Assembly (NCBI GenBank): GCA_021464415.1
Contig: CM038468.1
Coordinates: 32,104,969-32,168,968 of the forward strand
Reading direction: 5' to 3'
Source: Lonicera japonica
Taxonomy: Eukaryota; Streptophyta; Magnoliopsida; Dipsacales; Caprifoliaceae
DNA: 64,000 nucleotides
Below the pieces are notes generated by a model. It saw only the letters and a program-made list of their open reading frames with translations. It was not told the DNA's origin and searched no databases. Below, in pieces: positions 12,220 to 26,200 of the stretch; the stretch's first letter is position 1, and every line of letters begins with the position of its first letter. The position numbers and the translations under genes were made by a program.

Positions 12220-13842
12220 GACCTCATAAGGCAATGCAAGTTAAGTGATTGGCAATCGTAATAGTACAAGAGAGAGGGAGAGAGAGAGGAATTACAAGTT
12301 TGGATTCAAAAAAATCAACTTCAGAACTAAGACGGGCAATATTTTTAGCTGCTTCCGACCATGAGTCTGGACACGAGTTTTGTATGTGATGCACCACACT
12401 CTGTATGGCATCATCATGGGGTTGCAATGGAGAACGGAGAGTCATTGCTTCCCTCACCCGCTGCAAGAATGAGGAGTAGCCAAGTCATAGACAAAAATCA
12501 CCTCCAATATTCAAACCCTCAAAATTTCAGAAGCATTACATCAAAAATTGTCGTGATATTGAACATTTTTCATCAATCTTTAGGGTGCCATCCCTAAGTT
12601 CGCATTTCTCGCCTTACAATTTCTCAGCTACCAAAGATATCAATCAAAGAAATGCATGTAATAATTACAAATACCAACAAGGATGGAAAGGTCATAGTAT
12701 ATATGTGCATTTGTGTTTTGCTTTTGTGTAGTAAAAATTCTCAATGAGAGAGAGAGACAGTGACAGAGATAATTACATTTTTGAGTTCGCGAGCATCAAT
12801 TCTGGAATTACAGTGGGCAATTTTAATAGCTCTTATTTCCGACATTAAAAAACCTTGCATCGCGTTCTCCAGCCGCTGCAAGAATGAGAGGAGTCAAGTT
12901 AGTAAAAATACATAGACATATTCGTCAAAGCTCAGGCTTTGGTCAGCTTTCTTATCAAACAACTAGACAAAAAAAAAAGTAATATATAATTATTGCACAA
13001 CAACTAGGGTTTAGATTTAAAGAAAAATTGGGCTCTCATGTGCAAAACTTGTTTCTAAAGAGTAAATTGCATACATAGGGTGAATTTGACCAATAAAACC
13101 TTGGAATCTAAAGAGTAAATTACAAGTTAAAATTAAGTTGGAAAAAAAATGTTATATTGTTTTATTTATTTTTTAAGTTTTTCCTTGGAATCTAAATCTT
13201 TAGGTGAAAGACAACAAGAAAATGTTTCCATGTTAAAAGGAGAAGAGGGATAACATCTCATCAAACCATTCTACCTTCTTCCAACTTCTCACAAGGCGTA
13301 ATTGTTTTCCAATATTCGACCCTTAAAATCCCTGAATCGAGAAAGTGAAATTGGCAACCAAGAAACGCCAAATCTAAATATAGTCTAAAGTGAAGCAAAA
13401 CCAGCCAAAGTGGCCTAACTTCCCAACTACATTGATGAACACTAATCGTGCAAAACCAATCAAGAATTAACCCTAAATAATTTATATATGTTTTGTTTTG
13501 AGTTTGAGGGAGACTAGTGAAAGATACAATGCCCCGAAACTTCAAACTGATACCCCAAAGAACTCATTCTTCAACTATGATTACTACAAACATTAAATCA
13601 ACTACAAAAATTGATACTATTACTTTTAAATAAACCACAAATTCGTAATTCAGTATCGTACTCAAGGAATCGAAGCTAGTATTCTAGATTAAAAACTTAT
13701 AGTTTGTACCGAGTAGAACTACAAGTGAAACTTACTGCCACTATTTTTCAAGAGTTTTGAACATAAACCCCAAGTAGTAGTAGTAGTAGTAGTAGTAGTA
13801 GAGAGAGGAATTACATGTTTGGAAATGAAAATATCCATTTTG
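12220..13842. repeat. Segmental duplication, copy B (partner 1-1627)
   Basis: Near-identical direct copy of 1-1627. The AGT microsatellite is longer here (near 13770-13802) than in copy A (near 1565-1584). The duplication ends exactly where the LTR-derived array begins. Confidence 0.93.
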
Positions 13843-15814
13843 AACAAGTTGACAATTCCTGTAACTTGATACTATAACTTGATACTATAACTTGACAATT
13901 CCTAAGTGTTGAATATTTTACCCATTTCTAAGCAAAAGGGTGTGGAGCAAAAGCAACCCATTCCCATATAAATGCCATATAAAGAAAGGGTGTAAGCAAA
14001 TATCAACACAAGTGTATCTCTCATTTTTATCTTGTGACAAAGGGTGTGAAGCAAGTGCAACCCATTCCCATATAACCAAGATTCAAACTTAAAATACACA
14101 AAAAGAAAAGGCATAAATTTAAACTAGGCATTTAAGAACTCATTGTTAGTTTCCCCTAGGCAAATGACTTGATTATGAAAATGGCCAACTACAAGGAGTT
14201 TAGCTCGATAAATCATAACATTTCATTTGTCTAAGATTGGGAGGTCTAGGTGGAGGTCAAACCGTCCTATATAGACTTATTTGATAAATACAAATTGAAT
14301 CCTTAAAATGATTAATGAAGTTGTTTATGACATAAATTTAAAAGATCCTCTTTGGCAATACTTTAACTAAGAAAATGATAAGTCTAAAAATCACATAAAG
14401 TGTAGAAAGCACTCAACATATCATTAAAGTATTTAAAGATTAAAATCTCAAATTTATGGTGTTTCCATGAATATCAAAGACTAATCATGCTTGGCAATGA
14501 AAAGTATCTCATTCAAAGAAAGAATGGACATAGGCTAGTAAGAAATACACAAGTGTATCATCTCCTCATTAATGCTTGAGATCTATGTATACAAGGCATA
14601 CAAAGTCAAATCATCATATGAAAATTATCTTACTAGCTTATGAATGGTTGAAAAAATGGAGAAGATGAAGGATTCAAAAAGTATTTAACAATACTAACAA
14701 TGGAATGAGAATTGAACTTACATAATTAATGCATTGCAAACTTTCATCTTTTAGCCTTAGCAAAGAAATTTACTCCATAATAAATGTAGAGACAAGAATT
14801 ATAAAAGTGAACTCCATTTCTCTCTCTAGAAAATAAAACTATTACAAGCTCTCTATAAATTGAGAAATGAGAAGTAATAAAAGTGCCCTCTCCAATACAA
14901 CAATGAAGACTATAAATAGGAGAGTTGTGTTGGATGCTAAAATAATAAACAATGCTTTTTATTTTTATTTTTTTTATTTTTATTTTTATTTTTATTTTTG
15001 GTGGAGAATTCCACTTTCTGGATGCTCTTTAATCACATGGACATGGAGACTTTCTTTCTTGGATGCTTTAATCACATGGACATGGAGACTTTTTTTGGAT
15101 GCTTGGATGCTTGGATGCTTTAATCACATGGACATGGAGATTTCTTTCTTGGATGCTCTTTATCCGTGGAAAATTCCACTATCTTGAATTCTTTTTGTCC
15201 ATGTGACCAACGAGCATCCAACAAAGTGAAAGTTAAAAATGATTAATGAAGTTGTTTGTGTCATAAATTTAAAAGATCCTCTTTGGCAACACTTTAACTA
15301 AGAATATGACGAGTCTTAAAATCACATAAAGTGTAAAAAACACTCAACATGTCATTAAAGTATTTACAGATTAAAATCTCAAATTTATGGTATTTTCATG
15401 AATATTCAAAGACTAATCATGCTTGGCAATGAAAGGTATCTCATTCAAAGAAAGAATGGACATAGGTTAGTAAGAAATACACAAGTGTATCATTTCTTCA
15501 TTAATGCTTGAGATCTATGTATATAAAGCATACAAAGTCAAATCATCATATAAAAATTATCTTACTAACTTATGAATGGTTGAAAAAATGGAGAAGATGA
15601 AGGATTCAAAAAGTATTTAACAATACTAACAATGGAATGAGAATTGAACTTACATAATTAATGCATTGCAAATTTCATCTTTTAGCCTTAGCAAAGAAAT
15701 TTACTCTATAATAAATGTTTCAGAGATAGAAAATAAGAATTACAAAAGTAAACTCCATTTCTCTCTCTAAAAAAACTAATACAAGCTCTCTATAAATTGA
15801 GAAATGCAGAAGTA

Positions 15815-17760
15815 ATAAATGCAAAGGTAAAACTACATCAAGAATTACTTAGTCCAAAGCAACCAAACACTAACTTCAAACTCATACAGACTATAAAATT
15901 ACAAGAAAATGTTAAAAAATAGTAATCCATATGATAAAATGGATTGTTCCAATTAAGTGGAAAGTGGACAATGCTTTGATCGATTTAAACTTTCTGCATT
16001 TTTATTATTTTTGGTGGAGAATTCAACTTTCCTTCACGAAGATGCTCTTTAAAATTCACATGGAAGTACTCATTCACACTTTATATATCTTATTATTATT
16101 ATAGTACCAAGATGGTAGGTACTTTCTACCGTATATTTCTTGATGGGTACTTCCTTTAGATCACATGTAAAATACATCTTTAGAGTTTGAGCTTGTGATG
16201 CTCTTTGGTCACATGGCATTTTATTGTGAAATTCTCCATGATGTTACCAAAGAGCATCACTAACTAGTGAAAGTTAAAATTGATTTTTTTTTTCAGAACT
16301 GAAACTTGTTTATGTCATTAAATTTTAAATAATATCCTCTTTGGCAAATACTTTAACTAAGAATATGATGATTTGTCTTAAACGCATCACATAATAAGTG
16401 TAAAAAACACTACAACACTATCATTTACCAAAAATTAGAAAGAACATAAAATGCTTATTAAATTTATGGTGTTTCCATGAATATTCAAAGCCTAATCATG
16501 CTTGACGCAATGAAAGGTCATCTCTCCTAAATTCAACAAAAATGCACAAATTTAGAGCGGTACCCACTATAGCCTATGATAGAAAGTACCTATGAAGAAA
16601 ATATTTCTATGAAAAAGTATATCAACATACATCTTATCAAATCACTGTATCTTCTTTCAAATTTTCAATTTTTTTACCATCAAAATACCCAGATCAACAA
16701 AGTGAAATCGGTGACTTAACCGCGAACACGAAACGTAATTGCATCTGAAGTGAAGCAGCCAGGAAAAAACTCCCAAATTAACCCAAATGATGGCATTGAT
16801 GAACAAAAGAAAAGAAAAAAAGAAAAGCAAATATCAACACAAGTGTGATCTTGTAGAAGCAGTCAGTCAAGAATTAAACAAAAGAAAAAAAGAGGTAAAG
16901 ACACCCTACCCCAAACCCAAATGCGACTTGTAGAAATGTAACACCTTAAGAACTCATAATTAATGCATTACAAAATTTCATCTTTTAGTTAGCAAACATA
17001 ATTCAAATTTACACCATAATAAGTAAAGACAAGAATTATAAAAAGTAAACTCAAACATCTAGAAAAAACTATTACCAAAAGAAAATTAAAGTAATAATTA
17101 AAATTGTTTTCTCTCGATATAAATTGAGAAATGAAAAGTAATAAATGTACCACCAAAGCAAAAATACAAGACTATAAGTAGGAGAGTTGTGTTGGATGAA
17201 GTTTTTTTATATTAATTACTATTCACCACCAGATTTCAACTGCTCGAGGTCATATATATTACTTAATTCTTTAATTCACATGGACATCTTCCATAAATCA
17301 CATGAAAAATTCTAATGTACACATTAAGGAAATTATATATTATTATTCTCCATCAAAGAGAACATCCAAGAAAGTGGAAGTTAAAATGATTAATGAAGTT
17401 CCTCTTTTTATGTCATAATTTAACATGATCCTCTTTGGCATTTTATTACTATTGAAGATGATGAGTCTTAAAATCACATAAAGTGTAGAAAGCACTCAAC
17501 ATATCATTAAAGTAGAAGATTAAAATCTTTTACTGTTTCCATATTAATATTCAACTAATCATGAATGAAAAGTAATTAAACAAAACCCCCTCGAATCATA
17601 GATTAGTAATCAAATACACAAGTGTAATTTCTTCATTAATGTTTGAGATGGATGTATACAAGTCAAATCATCATAAAAAATTATGAACTTCATGAATAGT
17701 TGAAAAAATGCAAAAAGTTATTTATACCAATGGAGAGAATTGAACTACATAATTAATTCA
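15815..17760. other. Shuffled segment: array unit interleaved with 4110-6430
   Basis: Short blocks of the array unit alternate with short blocks collinear with 4110-6430. Examples: 15825-15960 follows 4117-4255; then ggtggagaattcaactt (array) is followed by ccttcacgaag (4307) and atgctcttt (array). 16250-16560 alternates accaaagagcatc and aaagttaaaa (array) with cagaactgaaac and acataaaatgcttatt (4650-4790). 16590-16880 follows 5550-5830, and 17570-17600 follows 6413-6440. Both parents keep their order throughout. This is what a consensus made from two different aligned sequences looks like, and it is not expected from transposition or ordinary gene conversion. Confidence 0.8.
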
Positions 17761-19694
17761 TTACCAATTTCATGGGTATTTTAGAGCAAAGAAATTTACT
17801 CCATAATATAATTAGACATTATAAAAGTAAACTCTTATTTCTCTCTCTAGAAAAAACTATTATATCTCTATAAATTGAGAAATGAGAAGTAATAAATGTA
17901 CCACCCTCCAATGCAATAATAAAGACTATAAATAGGAGAGTTGTGTTGGATGCCAAAAATAAACAATTTTTTACTTTTTTTAATTTTGGTGGAGAATTCC
18001 ACTTTCTTGGATGCTCTTTGGTCACATGGACAATTCACTTTTTTTCTTTAATCACATGGACATGGAGACTTCCACTTTCTTGAATGCTCTTTAATTTATC
18101 ACATGAAAAATTCCACTTTCTTGGATGCTCTTTGGTCACATGGAGAATTCCACTATTCTCCATGGGACCAAAGAGCATCCAAGAAAGTGGAAGTTAAAAT
18201 GATTAATGAAGTTGTTTATGTCATAAATTTAAAAGATCCTCTTTGACAACACTTTAACTAAGAAGATGATGAGTCTTAAAATCACATAAAGCGTAGAAAG
18301 CACTCAACATGTCATTAAAGTATTTAAAGATTAAAATCTCAAATTTATAGTGTTTCCATAAATATTCAAATACTAATCATGCTTGGCAATGAAAAGTATC
18401 TCATTCAAAGAAAGAATGGACATATGTTAGTAAGAAATACACAAGTGTATCATTTCTTCATTAATGCTTGAGATCTATGTATACAAAGCATACAAAGTCA
18501 AATCATCATATGAAAATTATCTTACTAACTTATGAATGGTTGAAAAAATGGAGAAGATGAAGGAATCAAAAAGTATTTAAATATACTAACAATGGAATGA
18601 GAATTGAACTTACATAATTAATGCATTACAAATTTCATCTTTTAGCCTTAGCAAAGAAATTTACTCCATAATAAATGTAGAGATAAGAATTAGAAAAGTA
18701 AACTCCATTTCTCTCTCTAGAGAAAGCTATTACAAGCTCTCTATAAATTGAGAAATGAGAAGTAATAAATGTACCACCCTCCAAAGCAACAATAAAGACT
18801 ATAAATAGGAGAGTTGTGTTGGATGCCAAAAATAAACAATGCTTTTTTTATTTTATTATTTTATTTTTGGTGGAGAACTCCACTTTCTTGGATGCTCGTT
18901 GGTCATATGGACAATTACACTTTTTTTCTTTAATCACATGGACATGGAGACTTCCATTATCTTGGATGTTCTTTAATCACATGAAAAATTCTACTTTCTT
19001 GGATGTTCTTTGGTCACATGGAGAATTCCACTATTCTCCATGTGACCAAAGAGCATCCAAGAAAGTGGAAGTTAAAATGATTAATGAAGTTGTTTATGTC
19101 AAAATTTAAAAGATCCTCTTTGGCAATACTTTAACTAAGAAGATGATGAGTCTTAAAATCACATAAAGTGTAGAAAGCACTCAACATATCATTAAAGTAT
19201 TTAAAGATTAAAATCTCAAATTTATAGTGTTTCCATTAATATTCAAATACTAATCATGCTTGGCAATGAAAAGTATCTCATTCAAAGAAAGAATGGGCAT
19301 AGGTTAGTATGAAATACACAAGTGTATCATTTCTTCGTTAATGCTTGAGATCTATGTATACAAAGCATACAAAGTCAAATCATCATATAAAAATTATCTA
19401 ACTAACTTATGAATGGTTGAAAAAATGGTGAAGATGAAGGATTCAAAAAGTATTTAACAATATTAACAATTGAATGAGAATTGAACTTACATAATTAATG
19501 CATTGCAAATTTCATCTTTTAGCCTTACCAAAGAAATTTACTCCATAATAAATGTAGAGACAAGAATTATAAAAGTAAACTATATTTCTCTCTCTAGAAA
19601 AAACTATTACAAGCACTCTATAAATTGAGAAATGAGAAGTAATAAATGTACCACTCTCCAATGCAACAATGAAGACTATAAATAGGAGAGTTGT

Positions 19695-21500
19695 ATGCCA
19701 ACAATGCTTTTTTTATTTTATGGTGGAGAATTCAACTTTCTTGGATACTATATTCTACTTTCTTTTTTATTCACTTTCATAGATTACAATTTTTTAATGG
19801 AAAAATTCTAATGGACATTAATTCTATTCTTTAATCAAATATGGATTAAAATGATTAATGAAGGTTTATATGTTTTAGTGGAGTCTTAAAATAACATCAC
19901 TTTATCATTAAAGTATTTAAAGATTAAAATCTTTTATGGTGTTTAAATATTCAAATATAATCAAATGAAAAGTATCTCATTCAAAAAAGAAACACATCCT
20001 TAGATCCAGTAATCAGACGAATTCTTCGTATCATTTTTCTTTTTTCTTTCTCTCCTTTTTATTTAAGTTTGAGAAATCCGCAATGCAAAAGAAAAATACT
20101 CGTTACCTAAAGAAGTGTCAAAATCTTAAGAACAGGTGGGGGAGAGTTGAAAATTAATAGAAGATGTTAAATTCAAAAAATTTCTCTAATTATATCAACA
20201 CCAATCTCCCACACTAAGACAATGGAGAGAATAGAACTTATATAATTAAGAAAGAAAAAAAAAACACGTTAATTCATTGATTTTCACAATTAAAATCATC
20301 TTTTAAATTAAGGTAGATAAAATAATTAGTTTGATGGATAAATTTAATGGGTAATGCAGATTAATTTAACAACCAGAAAGATTGGGATAAACTGAAAGAA
20401 CTGGCGCCGGTGGATAAAATTAAACCGAGCTCTATCAAGAGAAATGAAATCCACTCTTCAACAAATAACTCCAAAACCATAAACAATCAACGATTTTATT
20501 TTTTTATTTTTCCACTTTCTCTCTTTATATGAGGACATCTTCCTCTCTCTTCTCTTCGTAAGAGTATTTTTCTTGGATGCTATTTTCACGTACTTTCTGG
20601 GAACAAAGAATTTGTTAAAATGATTAATGAAGTTGTTTATGTCATAAATTTAAAAGATCATCTCAACACTTTAACTAAGAAGATGATGATTCTTAAAATC
20701 ACATAAAGTGTAGAAAGCACTCAACATGTCATTAAAGTATTTAAAGATTAAAATCTCAAATTTATTAGTGTTTCCATAAATATTCAAATACTAATCATGC
20801 TTGGCAATGCGTCCCTCCTAAAAGTATCTCATTCAAAGAAAGAATGGACATAGTTAGTAAGAAATACACAAGTGTATCATTTCTTCATTAATGCTTGAGA
20901 TCTATGTGTACAAAGCATACAAAGTCAAATCATCATATGAAAATTATCTTACTAACTATGAATGGATAAAAAATGGAGAAGATGAAGGAGTCAAAAAGTA
21001 TTTAACAATACTAACAATGGAGAGAATTGAACTTACATAATTAATGCATTGCAAATTTCATCTTTTAGCCTTAGCAAAAAAATTAAAATAATAAATGTAG
21101 AGAAGGATAAGAATTATTTGTTTGCAAAAGTAAACTCCATTTCTCATGCAATCTAGAGTGTTGAAAACTATTACAAGCTTTCTAAAATTGAGAAATGAGA
21201 AGTAAAAATGTACCACCCTCCAAAGCAACAATAAAGAATAAATAGGAGAGTTGTGTTGGATGCCAAAAATAAACAATGCTTTTTTTATTTTATTTTTTTA
21301 TTTTTGGTGGAAAATGCAACCCATCCCATACTTTCTTGGATGCTCTTTGGTCATATGGACAATTACACAAAAAGAAAAGGCATTTTTTTCTTTAATCACA
21401 TGGACATGGAGACTTCCACTTTCTTGGATGCTCTTGAATCACATGAAAAAATCCATAAATTATAACTTTCTTGGATGCTCTTTGGTCACATGGAGTTGTA
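19695..21500. other. Second shuffled segment inside the array
   Basis: From about 19695 the array unit is broken into short fragments mixed with other text. For example 20190-20300 keeps caatgga, gaat-gaactta, ataatt, ttaattcattg and atctttta in unit order, but with foreign bases between. Most foreign text between 19990 and 20560 is not found elsewhere in the window. At 21300-21400 the inserts gcaacccatcccata and acaaaaagaaaaggcat match the distal LTR part at 14055-14115. Later units return to a clean pattern near 21500. Confidence 0.7.
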
Positions 21501-23209
21501 TTCTCCATGTGACCAAAGAGCATCCAAGAAAGTTTAAAATGATTAATGAAGTTGTTTATGTCATAAATTTAAAAGATCCTCTTTCGCAACACTTTAACTA
21601 AGAAGATGATGATTCTTAAAATCACATAAAGTGTAGAAAGCACTCAACATATCATTAAAGTATTTAAAGATTAAAATCTCAAATTTATGGAGTTTCCATG
21701 AATATTCAAAGACTAATCATGCTTGGCAATGAAAAGTATCTCATTCAAAGAAAGAATGGACATAGGTTAGTAAGAAATACACAAGTGTATCATTTCTTCA
21801 TTAATGCTTGAGATCTATATATACAAAGCATACAAAGTCAAATCATCATATGAAAAATTATTTTACTAACTTATGAATGGTTGAAAAAATGGAGAAGATG
21901 AAGGATTCAAAAAGTATTTAACAATACTAACAATGGAATGAGAATTGAACTTACATAATTAATGCATTGCAAATTTCATCTTTTAGCCTTAGCAAAGAAA
22001 TTTACTCTATAATAAATGTAGAGATAAGAATTACAAAAGTAAACTCCATTTCTCTCTCTAAAAAAACTAATACAAGCTCTCTATAAATTGAGAAATGAGA
22101 AGTAATAAATGTACCACTCTCCAAAGCAACAATGAAGACTATAAATAGGAGAGTTGTGTTGGATGCCAAAAATAAACAATGCTTTTTTTATTTTATTTTT
22201 TTATTTTTGGTGGAGAATTCCACTTTCTTGGATGCTCTTTGGTCACATGGACAATTCCACTTTCTTTCTTTAATCACATGGACATGGAGACTTCCATTTT
22301 CTTGGATGCACTTTAATCACATGTAAAATTCCACTTTCTTGGATGCTCTTTGGTCACATGGAAAATTGTGAAATTCTCCATGTGACCAAAGAGCATCCAA
22401 CAAAGTGAAAGTTAAAATGATTAATGAAGTTGTTTATGTCATAAATTTAAAAGATCCTCTTTGGCAACACTTTAACTAAGAATATGATGAGTCTTAAAAT
22501 CACATAAAGTGTAAAAAACACTCAACATGTCATTAAAGTATTTAAAGATTAAAATCTCAAATTTATGGTGTTTCTCATGAATATTCAAAGACTAATCATG
22601 CTTGGCAATGAAAAGTATCTCATTCAAAGAAAGAATGGACATAGGTTAGTAAGAAATACACAAGTGTATCATTTCTTCATTAATGCTTGAGATCTATGTA
22701 TACAAAGCATACAAAGTCAAATCATCATATGAAAATTATCTTACTAACTTATGAATGGTTGAAAAAATGGAGAAGATGAAGGATTCAAAAAGTATTTAAC
22801 AATACTAACAATGGAATGAGAATTGAACTTACATAATTAATGCATTGCAAATTTCATCTTTTAGCCTTAGCAAAGAAATTTACTCCATAATAAATGTAGA
22901 GATAAGAATTATAAAAGTAAACTCCATTTCTCTCTCTAGAAAAAACTATTACAAGCTCTCTATAAATTGAGAAATGAGAAGTAATAAATGTACCACTCTC
23001 CAAAGCAACAATAAAGACTATAAATAGGAGAGTTGTGTTGGATGCCAAAAATAAACAATGCTTTTTTTATTTTATTTTTTTATTTTTGGTGGAGAATTCT
23101 ACTTTCTTGGATGCTCTTTGGTCACATGGACAATTCCACTTTCTTTCTTTAATCACATGGACATGGAGACTTCCACTTTCTTGGATGCTCTTTAATCACA
23201 TGAAAAATT

Positions 23210-23287
23210 CCACTTTCTTGGATGCTCTTTGGTCACATGGAGAATTCCACTATTCTCCATGTGACCAAAGAGCATCCAAGAAAGTGG
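23210..23287. repeat. Perfect 36 bp hairpin, repeated in most array units
   Basis: Left arm 23210-23245 and right arm 23252-23287 are perfect reverse complements, separated by the 6 nt loop TCCACT. The arm begins CCACTTTCTTGGATGCTC. The same 78 bp structure, with 0-3 differences, lies at 18113-18190, 18991-19068, 24075-24152, 24957-25034, 25822-25899 and 26703-26780. Looser versions are near 21464 and 22331. Direct partial copies of the arm (ctttcttggatgctcttt) also occur upstream within each unit. If transcribed, each would fold into a stable stem. Confidence 0.95.
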
Positions 23288-26200
23288 AAGTTAAAATGAT
23301 TAATGAAGTTGTTTATGTCATAAATTTAAAAGATCCTCTTTGGCAACACTTTAACTAAGAATATGATGAGTCTTAAAATCACATAAAGTGTAAAAAACAC
23401 TCAACATGTCATTAAAGTATTTAAAGATTAAAATCTCAAATTTATGGTGTTTCCATGAATATTCAAAGACTAATCATGCTTGGCAATGAAAAGTATCTCA
23501 TTCAAAGAAAGAATGGACATAGGTTAGTAAGAAATACACAAGTGTATCATTTCTTCATTAATGCTTGAGATCTATGTATACAAAGCATACAAAGTCAAAT
23601 CATCATATAAAAATTATCTTACTAACTTATGAATGGTTGAAAAAATGGAGAAGATGAAGGATTCAAAAAGTATTTAACAATACTAACAATGGAATGAGAA
23701 TTGAATTTACATAATTAATGCATTGCAAATTTCATCTTTTAGCCTTAGCAAAGAAATTTACTCCATAATAAATGTAGAGACAAGAATTATAAAAGTAAAC
23801 TATATTTCTCTCTCTAGAAAAAACTATTACAAGCTCTCTATAAATTGAGAAATGAGAAGTAATAAATGTACCACTCTCCAATGCAACAATGAAGACTATA
23901 AATAGGAGAGTTGTGTTGGATGCCAAAAATAAACAATACTTTTTTTAATTTTGGTGGAGAATTCCACTTTCTTGGATGCTCTTTGGTCACATGGACAATT
24001 CCACTTTCTTTCTTTAATCACATGGACATGGAGACTTCCACTTTCTTGAATGCTCTTTAATCACATGAAAAATTCCACTTTCTTGGATGCTCTTTGGTCA
24101 CATGGAAAATTCCATTATTCTCCATGTGACCAAAGAGCATCCAAGAAAGTGGAAGTTAAAATGATTAATGAAGTTGTTTATGTCATAAATTTAAAAGATC
24201 CTCTTTGGCAACACTTTAACTAAGAATATGATGAGTCTTAAAATCACATAAAGTGTAGAAAGCACTCAACATATCATTAAAGTATTTAAAGATTAAAATC
24301 TCAAATTTATGGTGTTTCCATTAATATTCAAAGACTAATCATGCTTGGCAATGAAAAGTATCTCATTCAAAGATAAGAATGGGCATAGATTAGTAAGAAA
24401 TGAACAAGTGTATCATTTATTCATTAATGTTTGAGATCCATGTATACAAAGCATACAAAGTCAAATCATGATATGAAAATTATCTAAGTAACTTGTGAAT
24501 GGTTGAAAAAATGGAGAAGATGAAGGATTCAAAAAGTATTTAACAATACTAACAATGGGATGAGAATTGAACTTACATAAATAATGCATTACAAATTTCA
24601 TCTTTTAGCCTTAACAAAGAAAATTACTCCATAATAAATGTAAAGAGACAAGAATTATAAAAGTAAACTCCATTTCTCTCTCTAGAAAAAACTATTAGAA
24701 GCTCTCTATAAATTGAGAAATGAAATGTAATAAATGTACCACTCTCCAAAGCAACAAGGAAGACTATAAATAGGAGAGTTATGTTGGATGCCAAAAATAA
24801 ACAATGTTTTTTTTATTTTATTTTTTTTGTTTTTGGTGAAGAAATCCACTTTCTTGGATGCTCTTTGGTCACATGTACAATTACACTTTCTTTCTTTAAT
24901 CACATGGACATGGAGACTTCCACTTTCTTGGATGCTCTTTAATCACATGAAAAATTCTACTTTCTTGGATGCTCTTTGGTCACATGGAGAATTCCACTAT
25001 TCTCCATGTGACCAAAGAGCATCCAAGAAAGTGGAAGTTAAAATGATTAATGAAGTTGTTTATGTCATAAATTTAAAAGATCCTCTTTGGCAACACTTTA
25101 ATTAAGAAGATGATGAGTCTTAAAATCATATAAAGCGTAGAAAGCACTCAACATATTATTAAAGTATTTAAAGATTAAAATCTCAAATTTATAATGTTTC
25201 CATAAATATTAAAATACTAATCATGCCTGGCAATGAACAGTATCTCATTCAAAGAAAGAATTGACACATGTTAGTAAGAAATACACAAGTGTATCATTTC
25301 TTCGTTAATGCTTGAGATCTATGTATACAAAGCATACAAAGTCAAATCATCATATAAAAATTATCTAACTAACTTATGAATGGTTGAAAAAATGGTGAAG
25401 ATGAAGGATTCAAAAAGTATTTAACAATATTAACAATTGAATGAGAATTGAACTTACATAATTAATGCATTGCAAATTTCATCTTTTAGCCTTACCAAAG
25501 AAATTTACTCCATAATAAATGTAGAGATAAGAATTAGAAAAGTAAACTCCATTTCTCTCTCTAGAAAAAACTATTACAAGCACTCTATAAATTGAGAAAT
25601 GAGAAGTAATAAATGTACCACTCTCCAATGCAACAATGAAGACTATAAATAGGAGAGTTGTAGTGAATGCCAAAAATAAACAATACTTTTTTTATTTTTG
25701 GTGGAGAATTCAACTTTCTTGGATACTATTTGGTCACATGGATAATTCCACTTTCTTTCTTTAATCACATGGACATGGAGACTTCCATTTTCTTGAATGT
25801 TCTTTAATCACATGAAAAATTCTACTTTCTTGGATGTTCTTTGGTCACATGGAGAATTCCACTATTCTCCATGTGACCAAAGAGCATCCAAGAAAGTGGA
25901 AGTTAAAATGATTAATGAAGTTGTTTATGTCATAAATTTAAAAGATCCTCTTTGGCAACACTTTAACTAAGAAGATGATGAGTCTTAAAATCACATAAAG
26001 TGTAGAAAGCACTCAACATATCATTAAAGTATTTAAAGATTAAAATCTCAAATTTATAGTGTTTCTATGAATATTCAAATACTAATCATGCTTGGCAATG
26101 AAAAGTATCTCATTCAAAAAAAGAATGTACATAGATTAGTAAGAAATAAACAAGTGTATCATTTATTCATTAATGTTTGAGATCCATGTATACAAAGCAT

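Larger units (their letters stand above)
10963..13741 (-). pseudogene. Exons of an unrecognised gene family, copy B
   Basis: Minus-strand order: a first-exon position at 13736-13741 reading GTGGCA instead of ATGGCA; open exons at 12777-12875 (33 codons) and 12296-12460 (55 codons); a partly duplicated exon-like unit with its acceptor at 11449-11451; and an open 89-codon exon at 10963-11229. All have cag acceptors, and donors gtaatt or gtgatt. The 89-codon exon starts QQLKEQAPN and is nearly the same length as the 90-codon second exon (QQGKNEAPK) of the intact gene at 29576-31828. It repeats the phrase YxVCDLxS twice. Function is unknown. The lost ATG and the duplicated exon argue for decay, but the exons themselves lack stop codons. 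Confidence 0.48.

Noticed and set aside
20395..20415. ctggcgccggtgg as a possible retroelement primer site
   Set aside because: It resembles the tRNA-Asp site only over about 8 bases and lies in a shuffled segment of doubtful sequence.
18816..25105. A roughly 100-codon frame recurring in successive array units (starting MLDAKNKQCFFYF)
   Set aside because: It recurs because the DNA units are near copies. It lies in LTR sequence, crosses the hairpin, is frame-broken in several units and has no domain.
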